Positions 25,404 to 34,803 of a stretch of DNA of 64,000 nt are shown here, piece by piece. This DNA comes from Erysipelotrichaceae bacterium (lineage in GTDB: Bacteria > Bacillota_I > Bacilli_A > Erysipelotrichales > Erysipelotrichaceae). Every line of letters starts with the position of its first letter. The first letter of the stretch is position 1. The position numbers and the translations under genes are program-made. The notes beneath the pieces were generated by a model that had not been told where the DNA came from, made no database searches, and saw only the letters and a program-made list of their open reading frames with translations. Where the stretch lies: NCBI GenBank assembly GCA_017432005.1, contig JAFRKA010000006.1, forward strand, positions 49,801 through 113,800. Reading direction: 5' to 3'.

Positions 25404-25751
25404 ATGGAATTAAAAGAAAAAATGAAGGAAGGTCTTCTTGATCTTGAAGAACTTAAAAAGGTCAGTGGCGGAAGCAGCCAGGAATCCTGGGATGTTGTTG
25501 ATGCGATCATAGCTAATCCCAATCTCTCCGCTATGTGGAACAATGCTCTTAGCGAAGTGTGCGGATGGGATATTGAAGATGAGAGCGATCTCTGTTTCTG
25601 TGCGGCAATGGAAGTCCTGAAAAAGCTGGGAATAGATTCGTCCTTCCGCGATGGCATGGGTGCCGGTTCCGGAAACAAGTATAAAAGTGCAACCAACTTT
25701 CTAAATATGAGTCAGGAACAGGTATTGCATATCATCAGAAATTATAAATAA
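25404..25751 (+). CDS. Protein with a double-glycine leader (bacteriocin- or RiPP-like precursor)
   Basis: 115 residues. The N-terminus MELKEKMKEGLLDLEELKKVSGG resembles leaders cut after Gly-Gly by PCAT/C39 peptidase transporters: a helical amphipathic segment with Leu and Glu and GG at 22-23. The remaining 92 residues are acidic, contain three Cys (CGWDIEDESDLCFC), and end in a SQEQVLHIIRNYK helix. No C39 transporter, maturase or immunity gene is adjacent apart from the DUF6440-like gene downstream. AAAGGA precedes the ATG. Confidence 0.6.
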   Translation: MELKEKMKEGLLDLEELKKVSGGSSQESWDVVDAIIANPNLSAMWNNALSEVCGWDIEDESDLCFCAAMEVLKKLGIDSSFRDGMGAGSGNKYKSATNFLNMSQEQVLHIIRNYK

Positions 25752-25792
25752 TAGTCAATATCAATCGCTATCTGTAAAGGAGGAAAAGTATT

Positions 25793-25984
25793 ATGGCAAA
25801 AAAGGAAAACAGATTCGAAGTGATTTATAAAGATGGCAGCCAACTCAGTGACGAGGGATATCGTCAGATTCTTGTTGATAAGCATACGGGTGTAAATTAT
25901 CTTGCGTGGAAGTCCGGATATGGTGCGGGAATCACACCTCTGCTGGACTCTGAAGGCAATGTTATTGTAACAGAACCGGAGTGA
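25793..25984 (+). CDS. DUF6440-like small protein
   Basis: 63 residues: RFEVIYKDG, then ILVDKHTGVNYLAWKSGYGAG and ITPLLDSEGNVI, matching the DUF6440 pattern of small Firmicutes proteins. Function unknown. Strong AAGGAGG site 10 bases before the ATG. It follows the GG-leader gene by 41 bp and may be cotranscribed. Confidence 0.7.
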   Translation: MAKKENRFEVIYKDGSQLSDEGYRQILVDKHTGVNYLAWKSGYGAGITPLLDSEGNVIVTEPE

Positions 25985-26264
25985 ATATTGTGCAAGTTTA
26001 CGAATGGTTTCAAACAATAACGTTTTTGCGTTCATAAATGATTCGTACCGGCATAGAAGGAACGAGATGGAAATCGTCCGTCATTAATAAACTGAGAATG
26101 CACGAAATGTATATTCAGATGTCCAATTCCAATATAACTGAATCAGGCAGATTCCTGAGGAGGTCTGATCAGTTTTTTATGATAAGATAAAAATCAGGAG
26201 GAACATGGATTGATAATAAAAATCAACAAAAGCAAAGAAAATGAAAATAGAAAAATCGTATCAT

Positions 26265-26310
26265 TGAAGTGAACCCCTAAAGTTGGACCAACTAAAGGAG
26301 GTTCACTTCA
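26265..26310. repeat. Near-perfect inverted repeat resembling fused insertion-sequence ends
   Basis: TGAAGTGAACC..AAAGTTGG pairs with its inverted copy (CCAACT..GGTTCACTTCA) almost directly abutting, total 46 bp. The GAACCCCTAAAGTTGGACC pattern is like terminal repeats of IS3-family elements from memory. It could be a pair of tips after internal deletion. No transposase or target duplication is visible. Confidence 0.5.
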
Positions 26311-26383
26311 GCTTGACATCGATGTTTTTATAGCGAGATACTTCTGATTTCACATCTGCAAAAACTAAATATCTTCTGACAGC

Positions 26384-26432
26384 AAAAAAAAGCGGAACCA
26401 GCCAAAACAGAATGAACTGGATCCGTTTTTTT
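26384..26432. terminator. Bidirectional terminator-like hairpin
   Basis: Arms 26392-26401 and 26417-26426 (CGGA-CCAG with CTGG-TCCG, one mismatch), flanked by an A run on the left and a T run on the right, 15-nt loop. It would work on either strand. Confidence 0.6.
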
Positions 26433-26748
26433 ATCCTCATCGTCAATCGTATGATTGCGTTTTTCACGAAAATGTTTCAATAGGGGATACTCTGTGATAC
26501 ATCCAATTTTTATGTTTCATAGATGCTTTTTCAGGGATCTGTATAAAACAAATATGACTCAAATAAATTATTAAGCCATTTGATACAAACAAGCATCATG
26601 GTTTCATAGATAATGATAGAGTTCAAAATATGAGTTATAGCCGAGCTTTCGATTGAAAATCACCAAATAAAACACCTCAATATTGGCGTTCTTTATTGAT
26701 TTATTAATGGTTCAAAAACGCGAAAGTTTGCGAACGTTATTCTGTGAA

Positions 26749-26784
26749 ATAAGGTTTCCGGTTTATTAACTGGAACCTTTTTAT
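26749..26784 (+). terminator. Intrinsic terminator just upstream of the acetyltransferase gene
   Basis: AAGGTT-CC (26751-26759) pairs with GGAACCTT (26772-26779), followed by TTTTTATT. It lies about 50 bp before the cat-like ATG, so it either ends an upstream transcript or acts as an attenuator for that gene. Confidence 0.65.
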
Positions 26785-26832
26785 TACAATGAAAAAAGAA
26801 AGACAAATCGAAATTTGTGAGGATGACGCAAA

Positions 26833-27483
26833 ATGAATTATAAGGTGATCGATAAAGAAACTTACTATAGAAAAGGCGTGTTCCGTCATTTCACAGAAGA
26901 TTGTGCGTGTTCGACTTCCATGACAGCGAGGATTGATGTTACCGATCTTGTTCATCATTCCAAAGAGACGGGGACAAAGTTTTACATCAACTTTCTTTTT
27001 ATCCTGTCAAAGGTTCTGAATTCCCGCGAGGATTACAGGATGGGGTATCTTAGGGAAACGGACGAACTGATCTGTTATGATGTGATCAATCCCATACAGT
27101 ATATCTTTCATGAAGATACAGAAACCTTCACGCTTGTCTATACGGAACACGATGAAGATTATGAGAAATTCTACGCAGCAGCTCTGCGGGATGCTGAAGA
27201 GGCAAAAAAGACCAGAGAATATGGTTTTGATATTATGAATCATCCCAACTGGTTTGATGCGTCAAGTATACCGTGGCTGTCTTATGATGCCATGCATCTT
27301 GAACTGCCCGATGTTCATATGTTTTTTGCGCCTGTCATCAACTGGGGAAAATACAGGGAGGAAAACGGCAGACTTGTGATGCCTGTGACTGTCCGTCTAA
27401 ATCATGCGATTGCTGATGGTTATCTGGTGGCAAATGTATTTCGCCTCTTAGAGCAGGAAATCAACTCTTTTATTGGAAACTAA
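26833..27483 (+). CDS. Type A chloramphenicol acetyltransferase-like protein
   Basis: 216 residues, the CatA length. Family framework: YRKGVFRHFTEDCACSTSMTARIDVT, NHPNWFDASSIPW, FAPVINWGKY and the active-site segment VRLNHAIADGYLVANVF near residues 185-203. The catalytic His and the Asp-Gly are kept, but the usual His-His pair is Asn-His and the third His is Leu. It O-acetylates chloramphenicol or another substrate; the changes leave real resistance unproven. GAGGATG lies 10 bases before the ATG. Flanked by mobile-element debris and a tRNA. Confidence 0.8.
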   Translation: MNYKVIDKETYYRKGVFRHFTEDCACSTSMTARIDVTDLVHHSKETGTKFYINFLFILSKVLNSREDYRMGYLRETDELICYDVINPIQYIFHEDTETFTLVYTEHDEDYEKFYAAALRDAEEAKKTREYGFDIMNHPNWFDASSIPWLSYDAMHLELPDVHMFFAPVINWGKYREENGRLVMPVTVRLNHAIADGYLVANVFRLLEQEINSFIGN

Positions 27484-27531
27484 GATCAGCAAATTCCAGT
27501 TTATCCATCAGATGAAAGAATCACAATCATG

Positions 27532-27560
27532 AAAAAAGTACGGAATCAACCGTACTTTTC
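27532..27560. terminator. Bidirectional terminator between the cat-like gene and tRNA-Leu
   Basis: GTACGG (27538-27543) pairs with CCGTAC (27550-27555), flanked by A6 and T4 runs that extend the stem. On the minus strand it ends tRNA-Leu. Confidence 0.75.
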
Positions 27561-27568
27561 ATATACCC

Positions 27569-27653
27569 TGGTCCCCGAAGTCGGGGTCGAACCGACATGG
27601 ATTTCTCCACACGATTTTGAGTCGTGCGCGTCTGCCAATTCCGCCATTCAGGG
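27569..27653 (-). tRNA. tRNA-Leu (anticodon CAA)
   Basis: 85 nt with long variable arm. Acceptor CCCTGAA pairs with TTCGGGG (one G-U), discriminator A and encoded CCA at 27569-27571. D-arm TGGCGGAATTGGCAGACGC, anticodon stem CACGA/TCGTG with loop CTCAAAA giving CAA (codon UUG), T-loop TTCGACC. Confidence 0.95.
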
Positions 27654-27687
27654 ATGCTTTAATATTTTATCATATTATGTGCTTTGA

Positions 27688-27693
27688 TAAAAT
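27688..27693 (+). promoter_or_regulatory. -10 element of recG
   Basis: TAAAAT 9 bases before ATG 27703, with no ribosome binding site, so recG is probably leaderless or nearly so. The -35 region is weak. Confidence 0.4.
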
Positions 27694-27702
27694 AGATTGT
27701 AG

Positions 27703-29688
27703 ATGCTTGTAGAGGAACTGAAACTTACCCCTAAAAGAAAAGAAATATGTGAAAGACTAGGCTTTAAGAACACTGCCGATATCCTTTCGTATTATCCGTT
27801 ACGCTATGACATGTTCGAGAGGACTCATTACGCTGATTTCAGGCCAGGAGCCCAGGTATGTTTTATCGGGGAACTGGTCTCATATCCCAGTACTTTCCGA
27901 AAGGGGCATCTCACTACCAGCAGATTCAGAGTGCTTTATGAAGACGAGATATTGAACGTAACGATCTTCAACAGGCCCTGGATAAGAAATATGGATATGA
28001 ATCAGCTCATAACGGTCATTGGCCGTTATGAAGGTAACAATAAAGTGACGGCCACAAATTATTATGGAGGAGATGTCATCGGGAGCATCATTCCGTATTA
28101 TCCGCTCAAAGAGGGCATAAACCAGAATGAGATAAAGAAATTGATCCAATTGGTCTTTGATAAGTGTGATGACGAACTGAATGATACTATTCCTGAAGAA
28201 CTGATCAGAAGGCATCATCTGATCGATTATCGGACTGCCATAACAAATATCCATAAACCGTTGAACAGGAATATCATGGCTCAATCTATCAGCCGACTGA
28301 AATATGAGGAGTTTCTGCGTTTTTATCTTGCGCTGGATATCCTCAAGGACAGTAATACAGCTTCAGTAAAGAAAACTAAGGAATTCTCTAATGAAGATAT
28401 AGACCGGCTGATCGGATCGTTCGGTTTCTCTTTCACGGAAGATCAGAATAAAGCGATCGATGATATTCTGAGAGATCTGCGCAGTGAAAAGCTCATGTAT
28501 AGACTCGTACAGGGTGAAGTCGGTTCCGGCAAGACAGCGGTAGCTATGGTGGCTCTGTATGCGAATTATCTGGCCTCTTACCAGGGAGCTCTGATGGCTC
28601 CGACCGAGATCCTGGCCCGTCAGCATTACGATTCATTAAAGAAACAGCTGGAACCTTTCGGAGTACGGGTAGGTGTCTTATACAGCGCCATGGATGGTGA
28701 AAATGAAGTCAAAAGGAAACTGAGAGACAACGAGATCGATATCATTGTCGGAACACACGCGCTGTTTTCAGAAGATGTTGAATACAGTAAGCTGGGACTG
28801 GTGATTGCCGATGAACAGCACCGCTTCGGAGTCAAACAGCGTCAGGCTCTCAAAGACAAGGGAGAAGATTGTGACTTTATCCTGATGTCAGCTACACCGA
28901 TCCCGAGGACTCTGGCTTCTTCGATCTATGGCGATATGGATGTTTCGACGATCGCCACGATGCCTGAAGGTCGAAAAGGATGCAAGACATATCTGATCAG
29001 AAAGAATTCGATCATCGATATCCTGGATGAAGTTAAGGGGAAACTAGCCGAAGGAAGACAGATCTATGTGATCGCTGCAGCGATCGAGAAATCGGACAGT
29101 TATAAAGCCAAGGATGTCAACGGTCTGTATGAAGCATTAAAAGATGAACTGAAGCCTTATCGGGTCGAACTCATGCATGGCAAGCTCAGCAGCGATGAAA
29201 AAGAGCGGATCATGAAGGGCTTTTCCAACAATGAGATCCAGGTTCTGATCTCGACGACTGTGGTCGAAGTCGGTGTCAACGTGAAGAATGCGACGATGAT
29301 GATCATCTATGATGCGGACCGCTTCGGTCTTTCTCAGCTCCATCAGCTAAGAGGCAGGATCCAGCGTGGCAGTCATGAGGGGATCTGTTATCTGCTGACT
29401 TCAAGCAACGACGAGTCTGTTATGAACCGTCTGAATGTCTTATGTAAGACCAATGACGGATTCGCGATATCCTATGAAGATCTCAAGCTCAGAGGTCCCG
29501 GTGATATCCTGGGCACAAGACAGAGCGGTATCCCGGCTTTTGTTCTGGGGAATCTGATCGAGGATACGAAATTCATCGATGCCGCCCGTAACGATGCCCG
29601 TGAGATCGCTATGAACAAAGATAATGAAGATTACCGGAATTATTATGAAAGAATCGGAAAACTCACGAATAAAAACTATATCGGCTAG
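27703..29688 (+). CDS. recG: ATP-dependent DNA helicase RecG
   Basis: 661-residue branch-migration helicase that remodels stalled forks and recombination intermediates. N-terminal wedge/OB domain (about 1-230), then helicase motifs: Walker A GEVGSGKTAVA near 273-283, MAPTEILARQH (Ia), IVGTHALF (Ib), IADEQHRFG (II), LMSATPIPRTL (III) and VVEVGVNVKNATMM with QLRGRIQRG (V-VI). C-terminal LRGPGDILGTRQSG is RecG-specific. Followed by rnc after 17 bp. No Shine-Dalgarno; -10 lies close to ATG. Confidence 0.97.
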   Translation: MLVEELKLTPKRKEICERLGFKNTADILSYYPLRYDMFERTHYADFRPGAQVCFIGELVSYPSTFRKGHLTTSRFRVLYEDEILNVTIFNRPWIRNMDMNQLITVIGRYEGNNKVTATNYYGGDVIGSIIPYYPLKEGINQNEIKKLIQLVFDKCDDELNDTIPEELIRRHHLIDYRTAITNIHKPLNRNIMAQSISRLKYEEFLRFYLALDILKDSNTASVKKTKEFSNEDIDRLIGSFGFSFTEDQNKAIDDILRDLRSEKLMYRLVQGEVGSGKTAVAMVALYANYLASYQGALMAPTEILARQHYDSLKKQLEPFGVRVGVLYSAMDGENEVKRKLRDNEIDIIVGTHALFSEDVEYSKLGLVIADEQHRFGVKQRQALKDKGEDCDFILMSATPIPRTLASSIYGDMDVSTIATMPEGRKGCKTYLIRKNSIIDILDEVKGKLAEGRQIYVIAAAIEKSDSYKAKDVNGLYEALKDELKPYRVELMHGKLSSDEKERIMKGFSNNEIQVLISTTVVEVGVNVKNATMMIIYDADRFGLSQLHQLRGRIQRGSHEGICYLLTSSNDESVMNRLNVLCKTNDGFAISYEDLKLRGPGDILGTRQSGIPAFVLGNLIEDTKFIDAARNDAREIAMNKDNEDYRNYYERIGKLTNKNYIG

Positions 29689-29690
29689 AG

Positions 29691-29696
29691 TATAAT
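29691..29696 (+). promoter_or_regulatory. -10 element of rnc
   Basis: TATAAT directly after the recG stop and 9 bases before ATG 29706; no Shine-Dalgarno. It suggests a separate leaderless start for rnc-polC. Confidence 0.5.
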
Positions 29697-29705
29697 GGGT
29701 AATGT

Positions 29706-30386
29706 ATGAGCATATTTGATTTTCTGGACAGCTATGATATTCCTTACAGTGATAAGAGCCTGATCAGTCAGGCTTTTGTACACTCTTCATATGTGAATGA
29801 ACACAAAACGACGCTTGGGAACAACGAGCGTCTGGAATTCATGGGAGACGCCGTTTTACAGGTCTACAGCGCGGAAAGACTCTTTAAGATAGATCCACCG
29901 CTTCCTGAAGGTCTGATGTCCATAAGGCGTTCCAATCTGGTCTCAGAGAAAGCTCTGGCAGCGATCGTCAGAGAATACGGACTGAATCAGTTCCTCTTGT
30001 TGGGAGTAGGTGAAGAAAAGACCGGCGGAAGAGACAGGGATTCTATCATCGCCGATATGTTTGAAGCTTTCATCGGAGCTGTCTATCTCGATCAGGGACA
30101 GGAGACGGTCTACAGACTGCTGGATGATCTGATGGCTGAACATATCAGACAGATCGATGAGAGCACATTCGACTATAAGACGAAACTGCAGGAATATATC
30201 CAGTCTGATTCCCGCCGTTCGATCGTTTATGAGACCATCTCTGTTGAAGGCCCCAGCAACAATCCGGAATTTGAAGTCGCCGTCAAGATCGACGGTCTGA
30301 CCTACGGGACAGGAAAGGCTTCATCCAAGAAACAGGCGCAGAAGAATGCTGCCAAAGATGCATTGAAAAAACTGGCACAGCTATGA
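29706..30386 (+). CDS. rnc: Ribonuclease III
   Basis: 226 residues. Catalytic domain with NERLEFMGDAVL (residues about 38-49, metal-binding Glu/Asp) and DMFEAFIGAVYLDQG near 117-131; C-terminal dsRNA-binding domain (about 155-225) ending GKASSKKQAQKNAAKDALKK. Processes rRNA precursors and double-stranded RNA. The 4-bp overlap with polC indicates coupling, an unusual pairing since rnc more often neighbours smc-ftsY. Confidence 0.97.
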   Translation: MSIFDFLDSYDIPYSDKSLISQAFVHSSYVNEHKTTLGNNERLEFMGDAVLQVYSAERLFKIDPPLPEGLMSIRRSNLVSEKALAAIVREYGLNQFLLLGVGEEKTGGRDRDSIIADMFEAFIGAVYLDQGQETVYRLLDDLMAEHIRQIDESTFDYKTKLQEYIQSDSRRSIVYETISVEGPSNNPEFEVAVKIDGLTYGTGKASSKKQAQKNAAKDALKKLAQL

Positions 30387-33300
30387 ACTTCGATATAAAA
30401 GATCTCATCAGACATTACGAATACAGCAGCGATAAAGCTGCCGTTTTAAGCGATTTCAGTATCGTCGATGTCCTTTATCGCAAATCGAACGGTTTTCTGA
30501 TCATCAAAGCCGAGAATGACTGTATGCTTCCATACAGCATGTATTCCGATATCCTGAATTACTTCAGGAACTTCGGTTTTGACAACATGAAGCTGTATCT
30601 CAAAGCCCGCAAACAGGAACTGCCGATCAGGGAGATCAACCTCTATCTTAATGAATACCATGAAAGAAACGGCTTTTTCTCTGACTGTGTACCAGTTATC
30701 AGTGAGGGCGGTTTCGATCTTTCCTATGCCGAAAAAAAGGAATACGAGAAGGATCTTGAGGATCTTGATGAACTTAAGCTTTATTTCTATGATCTGGGTT
30801 ACCGCAGAGATATAAATATGGTCCTCAAGGATGAAATAAAGGAAGTAAAGATCGAAGAAAAAGAAGCTCTGCCACAGGTGCGTAAACCGGAACCGTATCG
30901 AAACGAAGAAAACAAAGCACCGGAAAAGACCTATTACAGCAAGAATAAAGAATACACGGAACTTAAGATCGATGATCTCATCGATACGCTTTACAATGTC
31001 AAATTCACCGGTGAGATGTTCAAGATCGATGAAAGGCCGACCAAGACCGGCATGATCATCCAGACGGTCTATGTAAAGGATGAATCCAATGCCGTGGTCG
31101 TCAAGTTCGTTGAAGGCAAACGTTTCTCCAAACAAGCTTTGAAAGAAAACAAGGAAGGTCGCTGTGCTATCTTTTACGGTAATTATCGTTTCGATAATTA
31201 TGCGAACGACTACATCTTTGAACCTGACCAGGTAGAATTCATCGAGAAGATCGACAAGCTTTCCGATGATGAGAAAGAAAAGCGTGTCGAGCTGCATATG
31301 CATACCAAACTGTCCGAGATGGACGGTGTCTCTTCACCTTCAGAAGTCGTCAATGCAGCCTATGAAATGGGACACAGAGCGGTCGCGATAACAGACCATC
31401 TCTGTCTGCAGGGCTTCCATGAAGCTCAGATGGCTTATAAAGGGATCATGAAGTCTGCCGGAGAAAACAAACCTGATTTCAAAGTCTTGTACGGCTGCGA
31501 GATGAACATGGTCTCCCCGTATCTCAATATCGTCTATAACAGCAATGATGATCTGCTTTCCGAAGCGGAATACATCGTCTTCGACCTGGAGACGACCGGT
31601 CTATCTACGGAATATGACTATATCATCGAATTCGGTGCCGTGCTGATGCGAAAAGGAACGGTCGTCGAGCAGAAGGACATCTTCGTCAAACCTCCGATCG
31701 ATCTCAGCAACAATATCAAGAGCCTCACACACATCAGCGAGAAAGATCTGATGAATGCCGGAACATTTGCGGAATGCAAGGACGAGATCCTGGATTTCAT
31801 CAAGGACAGAGTCCTGGTCGCTCATAACGCTTCATTCGACTTCGGATTTTTGAATTCGGAACTTGCCAGGATAGGTGAGGCACCTTTGAAAAATCCGGTC
31901 ATCGATACGCTCGATCTGTCCAGAGCGATGCTGAAGAACCGGCGAGCCTACCGTCTGGGCAACATGTGCCGTGCCTATAACATTCCTTATGATGAAGAAG
32001 TAGCTCACCGTGCCAACTATGATGCGGATGTTCTGTCACAGGTGTTTAATTTCATGCTGAAAGACCTGGCCAAAGCCGGTGTCACGACCCTCAATGAACT
32101 GAAGGATTATCAGGATGATGAAGCATTTGTGAAGAACAGAGCTTTCCATACGACCGTCTTATGTAAGAACAGAGATGGTCTCAAAGATCTGTTCAGACTG
32201 GTCTCGATCTCCAACACCAGGACCCTGGCGGTTTTCGGCAAGGCTAATACCAAGGACAGCAATTCCGAATTCATCGCTGAACCGAGGATCTTCAAAGATA
32301 CATTGAATGAATACAGGAAGAACCTTTTGATCGGATCAGCCTGTTTCAACGGTGAGATCTTCGAGATCGCTTCGACCAGAAGTCATGAAGAACTGGCTAA
32401 AGCCATCTCTTTCTATGACTATATTGAGATCCAGCCTCTGGAGAACTACCGTTTCCTCTATGAGGACCGTCAGCTTTTTGATCTTGAACGTCTTAAGCAT
32501 TATCTGAAAGACATCATCGATGAAGCTCTCAGACAGAACAAGATCGTCGTCGCTACGGGCGATGTCCATTATGTACGCAAGGACGAAAAGATCCTGAGAG
32601 ATGTCTATATCAATGCTCAGGCGATCGGCGGTGCCCATCATCCTCTCTATGTCTTTGATAAGGAAAAAAGAGCCCGTCAGGTAACTCCTGACCAGCGTTA
32701 TCTGAATACGAAAGAGATGCTGGAAGCTTTTGCGTGGCTCAACGATGAGAAATTGATCAGAGATATAGTCATTACCAATACAAATAAGATCGCTGATCTC
32801 TGTGACAATATCAAACCGTTTTCTGATGAACTGCGTCCGCCGAAGATCGATGATGCGATCGCGGTGGCCCGCCGCTGCAATATCATTGAAGATCCGTTCA
32901 CTGAGCGCAATGATGTGATCTCTGCCGATCAGTATCTGAGAGAATTCGTCTATCACAACGCTCACCGCATCTATGGCAATAAACTTGACGAATTCATTGA
33001 AAAACGTATTGAGACCGAACTGAATGCCATCATCGGCAACGGTTACGGAGTCATATATTTCGTCTGTCATCTGATGGTCAAACGTTCCAATGATGACGGA
33101 TATATCGTCGGATCAAGAGGATCAGTAGGATCTTCACTGGTCGCGACGCTTTCGGATATAACGGAAGTCAATCCGCTTCCGCCACACTATATCTGTCCGA
33201 AGTGTCACAAACTGATCTGGAAGAAAGACGTCGCTTCAGGGTATGACCTTCCGGATATGGACTGTCCGGATTGCGGAAGCAGGATGAAAGGCGACGGACA

Positions 33301-34783
33301 GAATATCCCGTTTGAAACATTCTTAGGCTTCAACGGTGACAAGATCCCGGATATCGACCTTAACTTTTCGGGCGATTATCAGCCTAAAGCACATCTGTTC
33401 ACCAGAGAGATCTTCGGTGATGAGAACGTCTTTCGAGCCGGAACTATTTCGACAGTTGCTGAAAAGACGGCTTTCGGATATGTTTCAGGATATTGTGAAG
33501 AGAAGAATATCTTCAATATGTCAAGAGCTCAGCGTCAGCGTCTGGCTTCCGGATGTGAGGGCGTCAAACGTACGACTGGTCAGCATGCCGGCGGTATCGT
33601 CGTGCTGCCTGACGACATGGAGATCGAAGATGTAACACCGATCCAGTATCCGGCCAACGACAAGAGCGCAGCCTGGCGTTCGACACATTTTGAATATCAT
33701 GATTTTTCCGACAACCTGCTGAAATTCGATATCCTGGGTCACGTCGATCCGACTGCCATGCGTCTGTTTGAAAATATATCGGGCATCGATGTCAAAACGA
33801 TACCGATGAATGATGAGAAGGTACTTTCATTGTTCTATTCGACCAAGGCTCTGAATATCACGAATCCGAAGTATAAAGAAGAGACAGGTGCAGCTGGATT
33901 GCCGGAATTCGGTACTTTGAATACCCGCAATACCATCGAAGAGACAAGACCTCACGTCTTCTCGGAACTGGTACAGATCTCAGGTCTGTCGCACGGTACC
34001 GATGTCTGGAGAGGCAATGCACAGGAACTGATCAGATCCGGTATCAGACTATCTGATGTCATCGGATGCCGTGACGATATCATGTCGACTCTACTCGGAT
34101 ATAAACTTGAACCGCTGGATTCTTTCAATATCATGGAACATGTCCGTAAGGGCAAGGGTCTGACCGAAAGTGAAGAGAAGACGATGCAGGAACATGATGT
34201 GCCGCAGTGGTATATCAATTCCTGCAAGAAGATCAAATACATGTTCCCGAAAGCTCACGCCGTGGCTTATTGCATCATGGCCGTCAGAGTTGCCTGGTTC
34301 AAGGTCTATCATCCGGAATACTACTATGTTTCGTATTTCTCACTAAGATGTGATGCTTATGAATTGGAGACGATGATCAAGGATGCGGATCTGATCTATT
34401 CGCGCATGCAGGAACTCATGGCCAAGATCAATGCCCGTGAGGCCAACAAGAAAGAAAAGGATATCTTTGATACCCTGGAAGTCTGCTACGAGATGACTTC
34501 GAGAGGCTATCGGATGACCAATATCGATCTGTACAAGTCGCTGGCTACCGAGTTCAGAGTCAATCCGGACAATGATCATGAGATCATTCCGCCGTTCAAG
34601 GTGCTCGACGGTCTGGGTGACAACGTTGCAGAATCGATCGTTGAAGCCAGGAAGGAAAGGGAATTCCTTTCAAAGGAAGATCTGGTGGACAGAACGCAGC
34701 TTTCCAACACACTGTGCAAGAAACTGGATGATCTCGGCGTGCTCAAGGGACTGGATGATTCCAACCAGATGACTCTGTTCTAA
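30383..34783 (+). CDS. polC: DNA polymerase III alpha subunit, PolC type
   Basis: 1466 residues, the replicative polymerase of low-GC Firmicutes. Order: N-terminal domain (1-190), OB fold (about 195-300), PHP domain with VELHMHTKLSEMDG near 303 and split by the 3'-5' exonuclease (VFDLETTGLSTEYD near 398, LVAHNASFDFGFL near 480), then Zn-binding ICPKCHKLIW...CPDCGS near 935-965, and palm catalytic PDIDLNFSGDYQ near 990. C-terminal helix-hairpin elements follow. Starts within the rnc stop (ATGA overlap). Confidence 0.98.
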   Translation: MNFDIKDLIRHYEYSSDKAAVLSDFSIVDVLYRKSNGFLIIKAENDCMLPYSMYSDILNYFRNFGFDNMKLYLKARKQELPIREINLYLNEYHERNGFFSDCVPVISEGGFDLSYAEKKEYEKDLEDLDELKLYFYDLGYRRDINMVLKDEIKEVKIEEKEALPQVRKPEPYRNEENKAPEKTYYSKNKEYTELKIDDLIDTLYNVKFTGEMFKIDERPTKTGMIIQTVYVKDESNAVVVKFVEGKRFSKQALKENKEGRCAIFYGNYRFDNYANDYIFEPDQVEFIEKIDKLSDDEKEKRVELHMHTKLSEMDGVSSPSEVVNAAYEMGHRAVAITDHLCLQGFHEAQMAYKGIMKSAGENKPDFKVLYGCEMNMVSPYLNIVYNSNDDLLSEAEYIVFDLETTGLSTEYDYIIEFGAVLMRKGTVVEQKDIFVKPPIDLSNNIKSLTHISEKDLMNAGTFAECKDEILDFIKDRVLVAHNASFDFGFLNSELARIGEAPLKNPVIDTLDLSRAMLKNRRAYRLGNMCRAYNIPYDEEVAHRANYDADVLSQVFNFMLKDLAKAGVTTLNELKDYQDDEAFVKNRAFHTTVLCKNRDGLKDLFRLVSISNTRTLAVFGKANTKDSNSEFIAEPRIFKDTLNEYRKNLLIGSACFNGEIFEIASTRSHEELAKAISFYDYIEIQPLENYRFLYEDRQLFDLERLKHYLKDIIDEALRQNKIVVATGDVHYVRKDEKILRDVYINAQAIGGAHHPLYVFDKEKRARQVTPDQRYLNTKEMLEAFAWLNDEKLIRDIVITNTNKIADLCDNIKPFSDELRPPKIDDAIAVARRCNIIEDPFTERNDVISADQYLREFVYHNAHRIYGNKLDEFIEKRIETELNAIIGNGYGVIYFVCHLMVKRSNDDGYIVGSRGSVGSSLVATLSDITEVNPLPPHYICPKCHKLIWKKDVASGYDLPDMDCPDCGSRMKGDGQNIPFETFLGFNGDKIPDIDLNFSGDYQPKAHLFTREIFGDENVFRAGTISTVAEKTAFGYVSGYCEEKNIFNMSRAQRQRLASGCEGVKRTTGQHAGGIVVLPDDMEIEDVTPIQYPANDKSAAWRSTHFEYHDFSDNLLKFDILGHVDPTAMRLFENISGIDVKTIPMNDEKVLSLFYSTKALNITNPKYKEETGAAGLPEFGTLNTRNTIEETRPHVFSELVQISGLSHGTDVWRGNAQELIRSGIRLSDVIGCRDDIMSTLLGYKLEPLDSFNIMEHVRKGKGLTESEEKTMQEHDVPQWYINSCKKIKYMFPKAHAVAYCIMAVRVAWFKVYHPEYYYVSYFSLRCDAYELETMIKDADLIYSRMQELMAKINAREANKKEKDIFDTLEVCYEMTSRGYRMTNIDLYKSLATEFRVNPDNDHEIIPPFKVLDGLGDNVAESIVEARKEREFLSKEDLVDRTQLSNTLCKKLDDLGVLKGLDDSNQMTLF

Positions 34784-34803
34784 ACAAAAGGGGGGGTAAG
34801 AAA

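Larger units (their letters stand above)
25985..26832. other. 848-bp accessory stretch without a supported gene
   Basis: AT-rich. It contains an IS-tip-like inverted repeat (26265-26310), a terminator-like hairpin (26384-26432) and a second terminator (26749-26784). No frame with convincing codon bias or homology was found. It reads as degraded mobile DNA between the small-gene cluster and the acetyltransferase. Confidence 0.5.

Noticed and set aside
30446..31303. Minus-strand frame of 285 codons opposite polC
   Set aside because: Opposite a strongly conserved coding region, with composition typical of an antisense shadow and no start signals.
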